Positions 1 to 7,629 of a DNA stretch of 64,000 nt are shown here, one piece after another. Every line of letters starts with the position of its first letter. The stretch's first letter is position 1. The translations under genes and the position numbers were made by a program. Origin of the DNA: Allocoprococcus comes (lineage in GTDB: Bacteria > Bacillota > Clostridia > Lachnospirales > Lachnospiraceae); NCBI RefSeq assembly GCF_013300725.1, contig NZ_JAAIMM010000001.1, positions 1-64,000 of the forward strand, in the 5' to 3' direction. Below the pieces are notes generated by a model that was given only the letters and a program-made list of their open reading frames with translations, searched no databases and was not told where the DNA came from.

Positions 1-729
1 GATGAAACAGAATGGGTTCGCCTGGAAAATCATCATACGGCAATTATAGACAGGGCATTGTTTGAAAAAGCAAATGAAATGCATCCGAAAAAGAAGAGAA
101 GTGTTGCGGAATCACGCACCAATTTTACTCTGGAAAGACGTAAAAAACAGCCGGCATTGCTGTTGTGTGCCAACTGTGGGCATTCTTTACTAAAAGAAAC
201 GGAGCATCTGCTAAAATGCTCAGATGCTCGAACAAATGGAAATCCTGTGTGTCGAAGTCTGGTGATCCGACGGGAACCGCTGGAGGAGAATATCCTTGGG
301 CTTGTCCATCAGTATGTAGCGTCAATGTTGGAAAAAGAAAAGAAAGTATCTTCCAACAGGCAATGCGACTACAAAGAGATCAATACCGCAGAATTGCAAA
401 AACAGAGCCGACAGTTGACCTCGGAAAAGATGAAACTCTATGATGATTACAAAGATGGTCGTATAGATTGTGATTCGTATAAGCAGAGAGCTAGAAAGAT
501 AAGTGTGCAGCTGGAGGAAATAAAACGAAAGATAGAAGATGCGGAGAATAGTAAAAAGCTTCTTGAACAAAATGAACTTTCTGATAAAATAAAACTAAAA
601 GATTTCTTGGGAATTCAGAAGTTCGATACAGAGAAGCTGCGTGAGATTATCAAGGTGATCCGTGTTCATAGTCAAGATGAAATTGAAATCGAATGGAATT
701 TTGACGATATTTTTTCGGAACAGAGATAA
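1..729 (+). CDS. Serine site-specific recombinase, C-terminal part (cut by window edge)
   Basis: The frame is open from base 1, so the gene begins to the left of the window. The first residues (WVRLENHHTAII followed by FEKANE) match the end of the recombinase domain of large serine recombinases. Next comes a zinc ribbon with CANCGHS and a second cysteine group near CSDARTNGNPVC, then a long charged coiled coil rich in K, E and Q. This order is typical of transposon and prophage integrases of the TndX/TnpX type. The catalytic serine domain is outside the window. It probably mobilises an element that lies mostly to the left. Family call is firm; the element type cannot be seen. Confidence 0.85.
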   Translation, partial: DETEWVRLENHHTAIIDRALFEKANEMHPKKKRSVAESRTNFTLERRKKQPALLLCANCGHSLLKETEHLLKCSDARTNGNPVCRSLVIRREPLEENILGLVHQYVASMLEKEKKVSSNRQCDYKEINTAELQKQSRQLTSEKMKLYDDYKDGRIDCDSYKQRARKISVQLEEIKRKIEDAENSKKLLEQNELSDKIKLKDFLGIQKFDTEKLREIIKVIRVHSQDEIEIEWNFDDIFSEQR

Positions 730-841
730 CTTGAGCAGGACAAGAATGACTTATTAGAAGATAATAAAGGTGCTGGGACTACCTGATGGGAGCGTCAGAT
801 AGTCTTCGGCAGAAAAAAATAAAATTTTTTTTGTCCTATAC

Positions 842-1021
842 TTGACACATCCACATGTATGTAGACATACTTATTGTTCTAATATGGCAAAATCAGGTAT
901 GAATCCAAAGGCTTTACAGTATTTGATGGGACATTCTGATATTAGTGTAACATTGAATACTTATACACATATGAACCTTGAGGACGCACGAGAAGAAATT
1001 GTACGACTTAAAATTGTGTAA
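842..1021 (+). pseudogene. Remnant of a tyrosine recombinase (Tn916/Tn1549-type integrase C-terminus)
   Basis: An open stretch without a start codon encodes THPHVCRHTYCSNMAKSGMN, then LQYLMGHSDISVTLNTYTH, and stops at TAA. These are the catalytic boxes of a phage-type integrase: RHT with the upstream arginine, LGH-like LMGHSD, and the tyrosine nucleophile in NTYTH. Only the last 60 or so residues remain; the core-binding and N-terminal domains are missing. Together with the serine recombinase to the left this marks the eroded edge of one or more integrated elements. The rest of 730-1195 is AT-rich with a short dyad near 778-803 and shows no other gene. Confidence 0.8.
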
Positions 1022-1195
1022 ATTTAAAGCGGAGAATACCGAGGTATAAAATCTAAAGAATTATACCGAAATTTATACCTTTTGCAGACTAAAATATACA
1101 AAAATACACCAGATTATGCCAGAATGTAAAATTTATCTGAAACGAATAAAGCTTGAAATATCAAGCAAAAACACAAAATGCGAGGTTATGCAACG

Positions 1196-1657
1196 ATGAT
1201 TAAAATACTATTCATCTGCCACGGCAATATCTGCCGCTCCACCATGGCAGAATACGTTATGAAACATTTAGTTAAACAATCCGGCATAGAATCCGATTTT
1301 TTCATCGATTCCGCCGGTACAAGCAACGAGGAGTATGGAAACCCGGTCCACCGTGGCACACAAAAGAAGCTCCGCAAGGAAGGCATCCCGTGTGGCAATC
1401 ACCGTGCACGCAAGATGCGTAGAGAAGAATATGCCGCGTTCGATTACATTATCTGTATGGAGCGATACAATATACAGAATATTATGAGAATTATCGGAAG
1501 TGATCCGGAACACAAGGTACAGAGACTTCTGGACTACACGGATCGCCCGGGAGACATTGCAGATCCATGGTATACGGGGAATTTTGATGAGACATTCGAT
1601 GATGTGATGGAAGGATGCCAGGCATTTCTAGGCTATCTGATGGAGCATCCTCAATAA
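1196..1657 (+). CDS. Low-molecular-weight protein tyrosine phosphatase
   Basis: A 153-residue cytoplasmic phosphatase that hydrolyses phosphotyrosine. The P-loop CHGNICRS at residues 8-15 has the nucleophilic Cys8 and Arg14 of the CX5R signature, and DPWY near residue 122 carries the general acid aspartate. Length is normal for the family. I chose the ATG at 1196 because GAGG at 1181-1184 sits at a usable distance and because the protein then begins directly with the first beta strand (MIKILFIC); an in-frame ATG at 1178 would add six residues. It stands alone, with mobile-element debris upstream and a convergent methyltransferase downstream. Substrate unknown; in Firmicutes such enzymes often oppose tyrosine kinases of capsule or stress systems. 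Confidence 0.92.
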   Translation: MIKILFICHGNICRSTMAEYVMKHLVKQSGIESDFFIDSAGTSNEEYGNPVHRGTQKKLRKEGIPCGNHRARKMRREEYAAFDYIICMERYNIQNIMRIIGSDPEHKVQRLLDYTDRPGDIADPWYTGNFDETFDDVMEGCQAFLGYLMEHPQ

Positions 1658-1711
1658 ATCATCAGATGGGTAATCCAAAGAAAAGATGTAACCAAAGGAA
1701 AACGAAAAATA

Positions 1712-1807
1712 AAAAGAGAAGTCATCTGAGTTTAGAAAAGGATTTCACTTTAAAGCACAAGCTTTATTGCAAGGAAAATCCATTTCATATCAGATGACTT
1801 CTCTTTT
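1712..1807. terminator. Long bidirectional hairpin between convergent genes
   Basis: Perfect 18-bp arms at 1712-1729 (AAAAGAGAAGTCATCTGA) and 1790-1807 enclose about 60 bases that can form a second stem (GGATTT against AAATCC). A-rich on the left and T-rich on the right, it would work as a terminator in both directions for the phosphatase and the methyltransferase. Arms this long are unusual for a plain terminator. Confidence 0.75.
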
Positions 1808-1898
1808 ATTTTAGAGCTCTTATGATTGCATAAATTAAATTTATACTATTCAGAAAATAATCGATTCTAAGAAAGAATGAACAACTCGGTTCCCAGTC

Positions 1899-2756
1899 TT
1901 ATCTCTCCCATCTTCCACTTGCCCCACAAGGAAGCACCAGTCCATTGGAAGATACCGGAAGTCCAATCTCCTGTGAATCCACATGACCGCCGTATTTCTT
2001 AAGCTCAGTTGCGATCATATAAGTCAGTACTGCCGGAGCAAGTCCTGTCGTATAGGAATTGATCAGGAAGAACAGCGGATCATCGGATAAAATCTTCGTA
2101 CAGAGTTTTACCAGTGGATGAATTGCGTCTTCAATCTTCCAGATCTCGCCCTTTGGCCCACGACCGTAGGAAGGAGGATCCATGATGATCGCATCGTAAT
2201 GATTGCCGCGGCGGATTTCGCGTTCTACGAACTTGACACAGTCGTCAACCAGCCAGCGGATCGGTGCATCGCCGAGTCCGGATGAAACAGCATTTTCTTT
2301 TGCCCATGTGACCATTCCCTTGGAAGCATCAACGTGGGTTACGTGTGCGCCGGCAGCAGCTGCTGCAAGTGTTGCACCACCGGTATAAGCGAATAAATTC
2401 AGGACTTTTACCGGGCGTCCGGCATTGCGGATCTTTTCAGAGAACCAGTCCCAGTTGGTTGCCTGTTCCGGAAAGAGTCCGGTGTGTTTGAAATTAAACG
2501 GCTTTAAGTTAAAAGTAAGATTCTTATAACTGATCTGCCATTGTTCCGGGAGATCGAAAAATTCCCATTCACCGCCGCCCTTTTTGCTGCGGTGATAGTG
2601 TGCGTTCGGGTGTTTCCAGCGTCTGTCTGTGCGCGGAGTATCCCAGATTACCTGCGGATCCGGACGAACCAGAATGTACTGCCCCCAGCGTTCCAGCTTT
2701 TCTCCGTCTGAGGAGTCTATGACTTCATAATCTTTCCAACCATCTGCTAACCACAT
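1899..2756 (-). CDS. Class I SAM-dependent methyltransferase, RlmI/RlmK-like
   Basis: A 285-residue methyltransferase. The SAM-binding motif I is visible as LNLFAYTGGATLAAA, followed by the acidic end of strand 2 (VDASKGMV) and the catalytic DPPSYGRGPKGE motif. DPPSY loops are found in enzymes that methylate rRNA bases, and the closest architecture is the RlmI/RlmK (COG1092) group, although the N-terminal PUA domain of RlmI is absent and replaced by about 90 residues (WLADGWKDYEVIDS onward). Single gene, convergent with the phosphatase. Function as 23S rRNA methyltransferase is inferred from family only. Confidence 0.85.
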   Translation of the reverse strand: MWLADGWKDYEVIDSSDGEKLERWGQYILVRPDPQVIWDTPRTDRRWKHPNAHYHRSKKGGGEWEFFDLPEQWQISYKNLTFNLKPFNFKHTGLFPEQATNWDWFSEKIRNAGRPVKVLNLFAYTGGATLAAAAAGAHVTHVDASKGMVTWAKENAVSSGLGDAPIRWLVDDCVKFVEREIRRGNHYDAIIMDPPSYGRGPKGEIWKIEDAIHPLVKLCTKILSDDPLFFLINSYTTGLAPAVLTYMIATELKKYGGHVDSQEIGLPVSSNGLVLPCGASGRWER

Positions 2757-2782
2757 ATATTACTAAATCCTTTCTAAATTTT

Positions 2783-2848
2783 TTTATTTAACAGGAAATT
2801 TCAATAAAATCCATGCTAAATAAAAGGTATTACGTGCCTTGACACAAT
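2783..2848 (+). repeat. Structured intergenic repeat, copy A (partial)
   Basis: One of four related copies in this window (others near 13475, 18336 and 32188). It has a left arm TTTATTTAACAGGA, a right arm TCCATGCTAAATAAA, and then AAAGGTATTACGTGCC, itself a short hairpin (GGTAT/GTGCC). The sequences differ between copies but the pairing is kept. The remainder of 2849-3121 is AT-rich and holds no gene that I can see. Confidence 0.65.
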
Positions 2849-3121
2849 TTTTTTGATGAATTTACGGCTTTCTATAGTTTTGTTTAATACATATTTATAG
2901 ATATACGTTCTTTCTGTTCTATTTTATTATAGAAGGAAAGATACTGCAAGAAGTGAATGGAAAATATCGCAATAATATATAGAAATGCAAAAATCGCATA
3001 GCAATGGAGCAATTCGGATACATTAGTGAACGGGAAAATCTATTTTTGGTATTCACATCATAATTCACAAAAAGCTATCGCGATAACAAAAGGTTTTTGT
3101 TGAAAATAACGGTGTAATCTG

Positions 3122-3150
3122 TTTACATCAAAGGCGAAGGGTGATAGAAT
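3122..3150 (+). promoter_or_regulatory. Sigma-A promoter of the selenium island (yedF)
   Basis: TTTACA at 3122-3127 and TAGAAT at 3145-3150 are separated by 17 bases. Just downstream, at 3161-3174, is a perfect dyad GTGAA-ATGA-TTCAC in the untranslated leader that could be a regulator site. Confidence 0.6.
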
Positions 3151-3200
3151 GTATCTATAAGTGAAATGATTCACGTAAAAGAAAGGTGGAAATGAATATT

Positions 3201-3803
3201 ATGGTAACAGTTAATGCAATGGGAGATAACTGCCCGATTCCGGTAATCAAAACAAAAAAAGCGATGCAGGCACTTACAGGATCGGAGACAATCGAAGTAT
3301 TAGTAGATAATGAGATCGCTGTACAGAATGTTACAAAGCTTGGAAAAGAACAGGGCGGAGAAGTAAGCTCTGAAAAGCTTGGGGAAAAAGAATACAAAGT
3401 AACGATCCAGATGCAGGGAGCACCGGCAGCGGCAGATACAGAAGCTACATGTGCACCGGATCAGAAGGGTGATCTTATCGTAGTCGTATCTTCTGACCGT
3501 ATGGGAAGTGGTAACGATGAACTTGGTAAAGTCCTGATCAAAGGATTTATCTATGCAGTTACACAGCTTGATACACTTCCGAAGAAGATGCTTTTCTACA
3601 ATGGAGGAGCTACTCTTACAACAGAAGGATCAGATTCCATTGAAGATCTGAAGTCTCTGGAGGCACAGGGAGTAGAGATTCTTACATGTGGTACATGTCT
3701 TGATTACTATCACTTAAAAGACAAACTTGTTGTTGGTGGTGTAACCAATATGTACAGTATTGTTGAATCCATGGCTGAAGCAGGAAAGATCATTAGACCA
3801 TAG
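3201..3803 (+). CDS. yedF: Selenium-metabolism protein YedF (TusA-like plus DsrE-like domains)
   Basis: A 200-residue protein with two parts. Residues 1-75 form a TusA-like sulfur carrier fold with the CPIP motif (DNCPIPVIKTKKA), and the C-terminal half is DsrE-like with LTCGTCLDYYHL. This fusion is known from selenium-utilising anaerobes, where it is found next to selD. It probably handles reactive selenium or sulfur on its cysteines as a carrier for SelD. AAAGGTGG at 3183-3190 fits the ATG at 3201 better than the GTG at 3186 or the ATG at 3192, which overlap or touch that site. It is the first gene of the selenium island. Confidence 0.88.
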   Translation: MVTVNAMGDNCPIPVIKTKKAMQALTGSETIEVLVDNEIAVQNVTKLGKEQGGEVSSEKLGEKEYKVTIQMQGAPAAADTEATCAPDQKGDLIVVVSSDRMGSGNDELGKVLIKGFIYAVTQLDTLPKKMLFYNGGATLTTEGSDSIEDLKSLEAQGVEILTCGTCLDYYHLKDKLVVGGVTNMYSIVESMAEAGKIIRP

Positions 3804-3874
3804 TTTGAGAACTATATAATAAAGAAGTCCGTATAACGGACAGAGAATATTTAAGAAAAGTTGAGAAATTAAGT

Positions 3875-4060
3875 ATGAATAAAGATATCAGAGAGACACA
3901 GTGTATAAGGACATCATGTTGAGGCATCAAAGCAGGTCGAAGGACCCTTGTTCAGGCTCTGGACAAGTTACTAAAAACTGAAGATGGTAACCTCCTGGAC
4001 AGAAAGAATTTGTCTGTTCGGGCAGATACACTTTGCTCTCTGGTATTTGATGTCGGATAG
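3875..4060 (+). pseudogene. selD-like N-terminal remnant or short UGA-containing ORF
   Basis: Reading from ATG 3875 gives MNKDIRETQCIRTSC, then TGA at 3920-3922, then GIKAGRRTLVQALDKLLKTE and on to a TAG at 4058-4060. The start of the intact selD at 5167 is MNKEKVRLTQYAKTSG, TGA, then AAKVGPETLAQVLGKLPKFE, so the two are clearly related and the TGA aligns with the SelD selenocysteine. A small hairpin GGTC-GAAG-GACC (3935-3946) begins 12 bases after the TGA, exactly as in selD. Beyond about codon 45 the similarity to SelD ends. The most likely origin is a tandem duplication followed by deletion, but a retained selenium-responsive leader ORF is possible. No other gene is visible in 3804-4160. 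Confidence 0.7.
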
Positions 4061-4160
4061 CAGAAGATGGATGTGGCTGCGCGATTTGATCGAAGGAAAT
4101 TAAGGAATCCGGTGAGGTTGTATTTATACGAATTTGATCGAGTAGAAAGAGGGAATAATT

Positions 4161-5081
4161 ATGAACTTAAAGCAGCTGGAAGCATTTATTAAAGTATCCG
4201 ATTCAAAAAGCTTTTCAAAAGCAGCACAGGAATTATATCTGACACAGCCAACAGTAAGTGCGCATATACAGACACTTGAAAAAGAACTGAAAGAGAGATT
4301 GTTTGTGCGTAATACCAAGACTGTTAAATTATCTGAGGACGGAAAGACACTTTATCAGTATGCACGTCAGATGATCGAACTGGAACAGGAAATCCAGTCA
4401 ATGTTTTCAAAAGCAGCAGAGCAGAAAGAAAGATGCATTACGATCGCAACCTCGACGATACCGGCACAGTATATTCTGCCGGATATTCTGGTGAAATTCC
4501 GGGAGAGATTTCCGGAAGAACAGTTCAGAATCGTGGAAAGTGACAGCAGTACTGTCATTGAACAGGTAGCATCGCATCTGGTTGATATTGGATTTTCCGG
4601 TACAGTAATCGAAAAAGCAAATTGTAAATACATACCGTTTTACCAGGATGATCTGGTTGTTATTATGCCGAATACGAAAGAATATCAGAAAATCGTAAAA
4701 GAGCAGAAGGATTTAAAATGGTTGGAAGGAGAACCTCTGATTATACGTGAGGAGGGATCCGGTACCAGAAAAGAAGCAGAGAAGCAATTAAAAAAGATGG
4801 GAATCTCTTTGGATGATCTGAATATTGTTGCGACAATTGAGAATCCGGAAGCAGTCAAGAGATCTGTCAAAAGTGGTCTTGGCATTACGATTATTTCAAG
4901 ACTTGCGGCTGCAGATGAGATCGAGTCAGGAGAAGTTCTGGAATTCCCGTTTTCACAGGATGGAAGCGGTCGAAACCTGAATCTTGTATACAATAAGAAC
5001 TATAAACTTCCGGCGGCGGCTGAACATGTGAGAGAATTGATTATAGAAAAGTATGAATTGCAAAAGCAATCTTTACAATAG
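4161..5081 (+). CDS. LysR-family regulator associated with selenium metabolism (copy 1)
   Basis: A 306-residue LysR regulator. Residues 1-60 form the winged helix-turn-helix ([20 protein letters not shown], then LTQPTVSAHIQTLEKEL), a linker helix follows, and residues 90-300 are the periplasmic-binding-like effector domain. It closely resembles the second LysR of this window (9539-10456) along its whole length, with nearly identical segments such as IATSTIPAQY and SVKSGLGITIISRLAA. It lies between the selD-like remnant and selD, so control of the sel genes is the obvious inference. The effector, perhaps a selenium or sulfur compound, is unknown. Confidence 0.88.
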   Translation: MNLKQLEAFIKVSDSKSFSKAAQELYLTQPTVSAHIQTLEKELKERLFVRNTKTVKLSEDGKTLYQYARQMIELEQEIQSMFSKAAEQKERCITIATSTIPAQYILPDILVKFRERFPEEQFRIVESDSSTVIEQVASHLVDIGFSGTVIEKANCKYIPFYQDDLVVIMPNTKEYQKIVKEQKDLKWLEGEPLIIREEGSGTRKEAEKQLKKMGISLDDLNIVATIENPEAVKRSVKSGLGITIISRLAAADEIESGEVLEFPFSQDGSGRNLNLVYNKNYKLPAAAEHVRELIIEKYELQKQSLQ

Positions 5082-5166
5082 AAATTATCAATGATAGAAT
5101 ACATCTATGTGCGCATTTTTGCGGCAGGTAACATGTTAAATGCAAAGTATAAGTTGGGGATAAACA

Positions 5167-6210
5167 ATGAATAAAGAAAAAGTAAGACTGACACAGTATG
5201 CAAAAACTTCCGGGTGAGCCGCTAAAGTAGGTCCGGAGACCCTTGCCCAGGTTCTGGGTAAGTTACCAAAATTTGAAGATGAAAATTTGATCGTCGGAAT
5301 TGAGACATCGGATGATGCAGCGATTTACAAGGTTACAGATGATATTGCGATGATCCAGACGGTAGATTTCTTTACACCGATCGTGGATGATCCGTATATG
5401 TTTGGACAGATTGCAGCAGCAAACTCGCTCAGTGATGTTTACGCAATGGGAGGAGAGCCGAAGGTAGCACTTAATATCGTAGGGTTTCCGAACTGTCTTG
5501 ATCCACAAATCTTAGGAGATATTCTTGCCGGTGGAGCCGATAAGGTAAAAGAGGCAGGAGCTGTTCTGGTTGGGGGACATACCGTACAGGACGACGAGCC
5601 GAAGTACGGTCTTTGTGTGTCTGGTTTTGTACATCCGAAAAAGATTTTCAAGAATTACGGATGCAAACCTGGAGATGTGCTGATCCTTACCAAGCAGGTC
5701 GGAACAGGAATTGTTAATACGGCAATTAAAGGAGAGATGGCATCTGCAGCTGCAATCAAAGAAGCAGAGATCGTTATGTCTTCATTAAATAAGAAAGCAA
5801 AAGAAGTTGTGGATCATTTTCCTGTAAATGCATGTACAGATATTACAGGATTTGGTCTTTTAGGTCACTGCGTTGAAATGGCAGAGGCAAGTAATGTGAC
5901 ATTTGAACTGAATGTTCACGATATTGCATATCTTGATGAAGCAATCAGCTATGCAAAGATGGGTCTTGTTCCGGCGGGGGCTTACAAGAACAAGGGATAT
6001 TCTTATCAGAAAGTAGATTTCAGAAATGTAGAAGATCATTTTATCGATCTGTTATATGATCCGCAGACATCAGGTGGACTGCTCATCAGCGTGGAAGCGC
6101 AGTATGCGGAAGCCGTGATGGAAGCATTCGAGAAGAAGAGACTGGATACCAAGGTATCCCTGATCGGAACCGTAACAGAAAAGAGCGATAAACTGATTCG
6201 TCTGCACTAG
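5167..6210 (+). CDS. selD: Selenide, water dikinase SelD, a selenoprotein (UGA = Sec17)
   Basis: SelD makes selenophosphate from selenide and ATP, the selenium donor for selenocysteine. The full gene starts at ATG 5167 after GGGGA and reads MNKEKVRLTQYAKTSG-Sec-AAK. The TGA at 5215-5217 is codon 17, the position of the catalytic Cys17 of E. coli SelD, and Lys20 follows as expected. Without recoding, callers begin at about 5287 and lose 40 residues. The rest is typical: ETSDDA, the GGHT motif (VLVGGHTVQDDEP), ITGFGLLGHCVEMA and LLYDPQTSGGLLIS. Total 347 residues, normal for the family. It is followed 24 bases later by selA. Confidence 0.93.
5215..5258 (+). promoter_or_regulatory. Candidate bacterial SECIS element in selD
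   Basis: Directly after the UGA the mRNA can form GGTC-CGGA-GACC (5230-5241) and CCCAG-GTT-CTGGG (5246-5258). The first hairpin starts 12 bases past the UGA, in the range where SelB binds bacterial SECIS loops. Position and the conserved spacing in the remnant at 3920 support it; the exact fold is not proven. Confidence 0.55.
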
Positions 6211-6234
6211 GAATCCAAAGAGGTAGAGGAGAAA

Positions 6235-7629
6235 ATGAATAAAAATTTATTATTTCGCAGTATTCCGAAAGTAGATATTCTGCTTGAAGAACAGGAAATA
6301 CAGGATCTGATTGATGCATATGGACGTGAACTTGTGATGGATGTGATCCGTGAAGAGATGGATGCGCTCAGAGCATTTATCGGAAAGTGCGAGGAAGAAG
6401 AGGAAGCGAAAGCGCAGATCGGGATGCTTACGCAGAATATAAAACGACATGCCGGAAAGCTGCATGAGCCGAATATGAAAATGGTGATCAACGGAACAGG
6501 AACAGTTCTCCACACCAATCTCGGCCGTGCGCCTATCAGTAAGGAGCATGTTGAGAGACTGGCAGGAATTGTGAGTGGTTACTCCAATCTGGAATACAAT
6601 CTGGAAGCAGGGGCACGTGGAGAGAGATATTCTCATTTTGAAAAACTGCTTTGCAAACTGACCGGGGCAGAGGCTGCGATGGCGGTCAACAACAATGCTG
6701 CGGCTGTTATGCTGATCTTAAGTTCAATGGCAAAGGGCGGAGAAGTTGTAGTATCCCGCGGAGAACTGGTTGAGATCGGTGGCAAATTCCGGATTCCGGA
6801 TGTAATGGAGCAGAGCGGAGCTTCACTTGTAGAAGTCGGAACGACGAATAAGACACATTATTCTGATTATGAAGAAGCGATCACAGAGGAGACAAAAGCA
6901 CTCCTTAAGGTTCATACAAGCAACTACCGTATTGTTGGATTTACAGAGACGGTTACGATCGATGAACTGATTCCGATTGCACAGGAACACGATATTCCGA
7001 TCATTGAAGATCTTGGAAGTGGTGTGCTGATCGACCTGAGTAAATACGGACTGACCTATGAACCGACGGTTCAGGATTCTATCCGCAAGGGAGCGGACGT
7101 TGTATGCTTCAGCGGAGACAAGCTGCTCGGTGGTCCGCAGGCTGGAATCATCATTGGTAAGAAGAAATATATTGACCAGATGAAGAAGAACCAGCTGACA
7201 CGTGCACTGCGAATTGATAAATTTACAGCAGCAGCACTGGAACTGGTATTACAGGAATATTTATCAGAAGAAAAGGCAATCCAGAATCTTCCGGTACTGC
7301 GTATGATCACAGAGTCCAAAGAGGATGTGGAAAAGCGTGCAAGATCTCTGAAACGGATTCTGCAGAATGCACATCTTGCTGCAACAATTGGGATGGAACC
7401 ATGTGAATCACAGATCGGTGGAGGATCTCTTCCACTTGAACGTATTCCGAGTATGGCAGTTACGATTAAGCCGGAGAATATCAGTGTACCGAAGCTGGAA
7501 GAAGAGATGCGGCATCTTTCTATGCCGATCATTCCGCGTACAGCCAACGATACGATTTATCTGGATGTGCGGACAATTGAATCCTGCTACTTTAAGAAGA
7601 TAGCAGAGATGCTGGGAGAATTATTATGA
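6235..7629 (+). CDS. selA: L-seryl-tRNA(Sec) selenium transferase SelA
   Basis: SelA converts seryl-tRNA(Sec) to selenocysteyl-tRNA(Sec) with PLP and selenophosphate, as a large ring-shaped homo-oligomer. The 464-residue protein has the N-terminal tRNA-binding region (RSIPKVDILLE), GTGTVLHTNLGRAP, NNNAAAVMLIL and the PLP lysine Lys296 in CFSGDKLLGGPQAG, matching Lys295 of the E. coli enzyme. It sits between selD (24-base gap) and selB, whose ATG overlaps the selA stop by four bases (ATGA), so translation is likely coupled. Confidence 0.97.
   Translation: MNKNLLFRSIPKVDILLEEQEIQDLIDAYGRELVMDVIREEMDALRAFIGKCEEEEEAKAQIGMLTQNIKRHAGKLHEPNMKMVINGTGTVLHTNLGRAPISKEHVERLAGIVSGYSNLEYNLEAGARGERYSHFEKLLCKLTGAEAAMAVNNNAAAVMLILSSMAKGGEVVVSRGELVEIGGKFRIPDVMEQSGASLVEVGTTNKTHYSDYEEAITEETKALLKVHTSNYRIVGFTETVTIDELIPIAQEHDIPIIEDLGSGVLIDLSKYGLTYEPTVQDSIRKGADVVCFSGDKLLGGPQAGIIIGKKKYIDQMKKNQLTRALRIDKFTAAALELVLQEYLSEEKAIQNLPVLRMITESKEDVEKRARSLKRILQNAHLAATIGMEPCESQIGGGSLPLERIPSMAVTIKPENISVPKLEEEMRHLSMPIIPRTANDTIYLDVRTIESCYFKKIAEMLGELL

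Noticed and set aside
1615-1797. 60-codon plus-strand ORF after the phosphatase gene
   Set aside because: It runs through the long inverted repeat and has no ribosome binding site or recognisable sequence.
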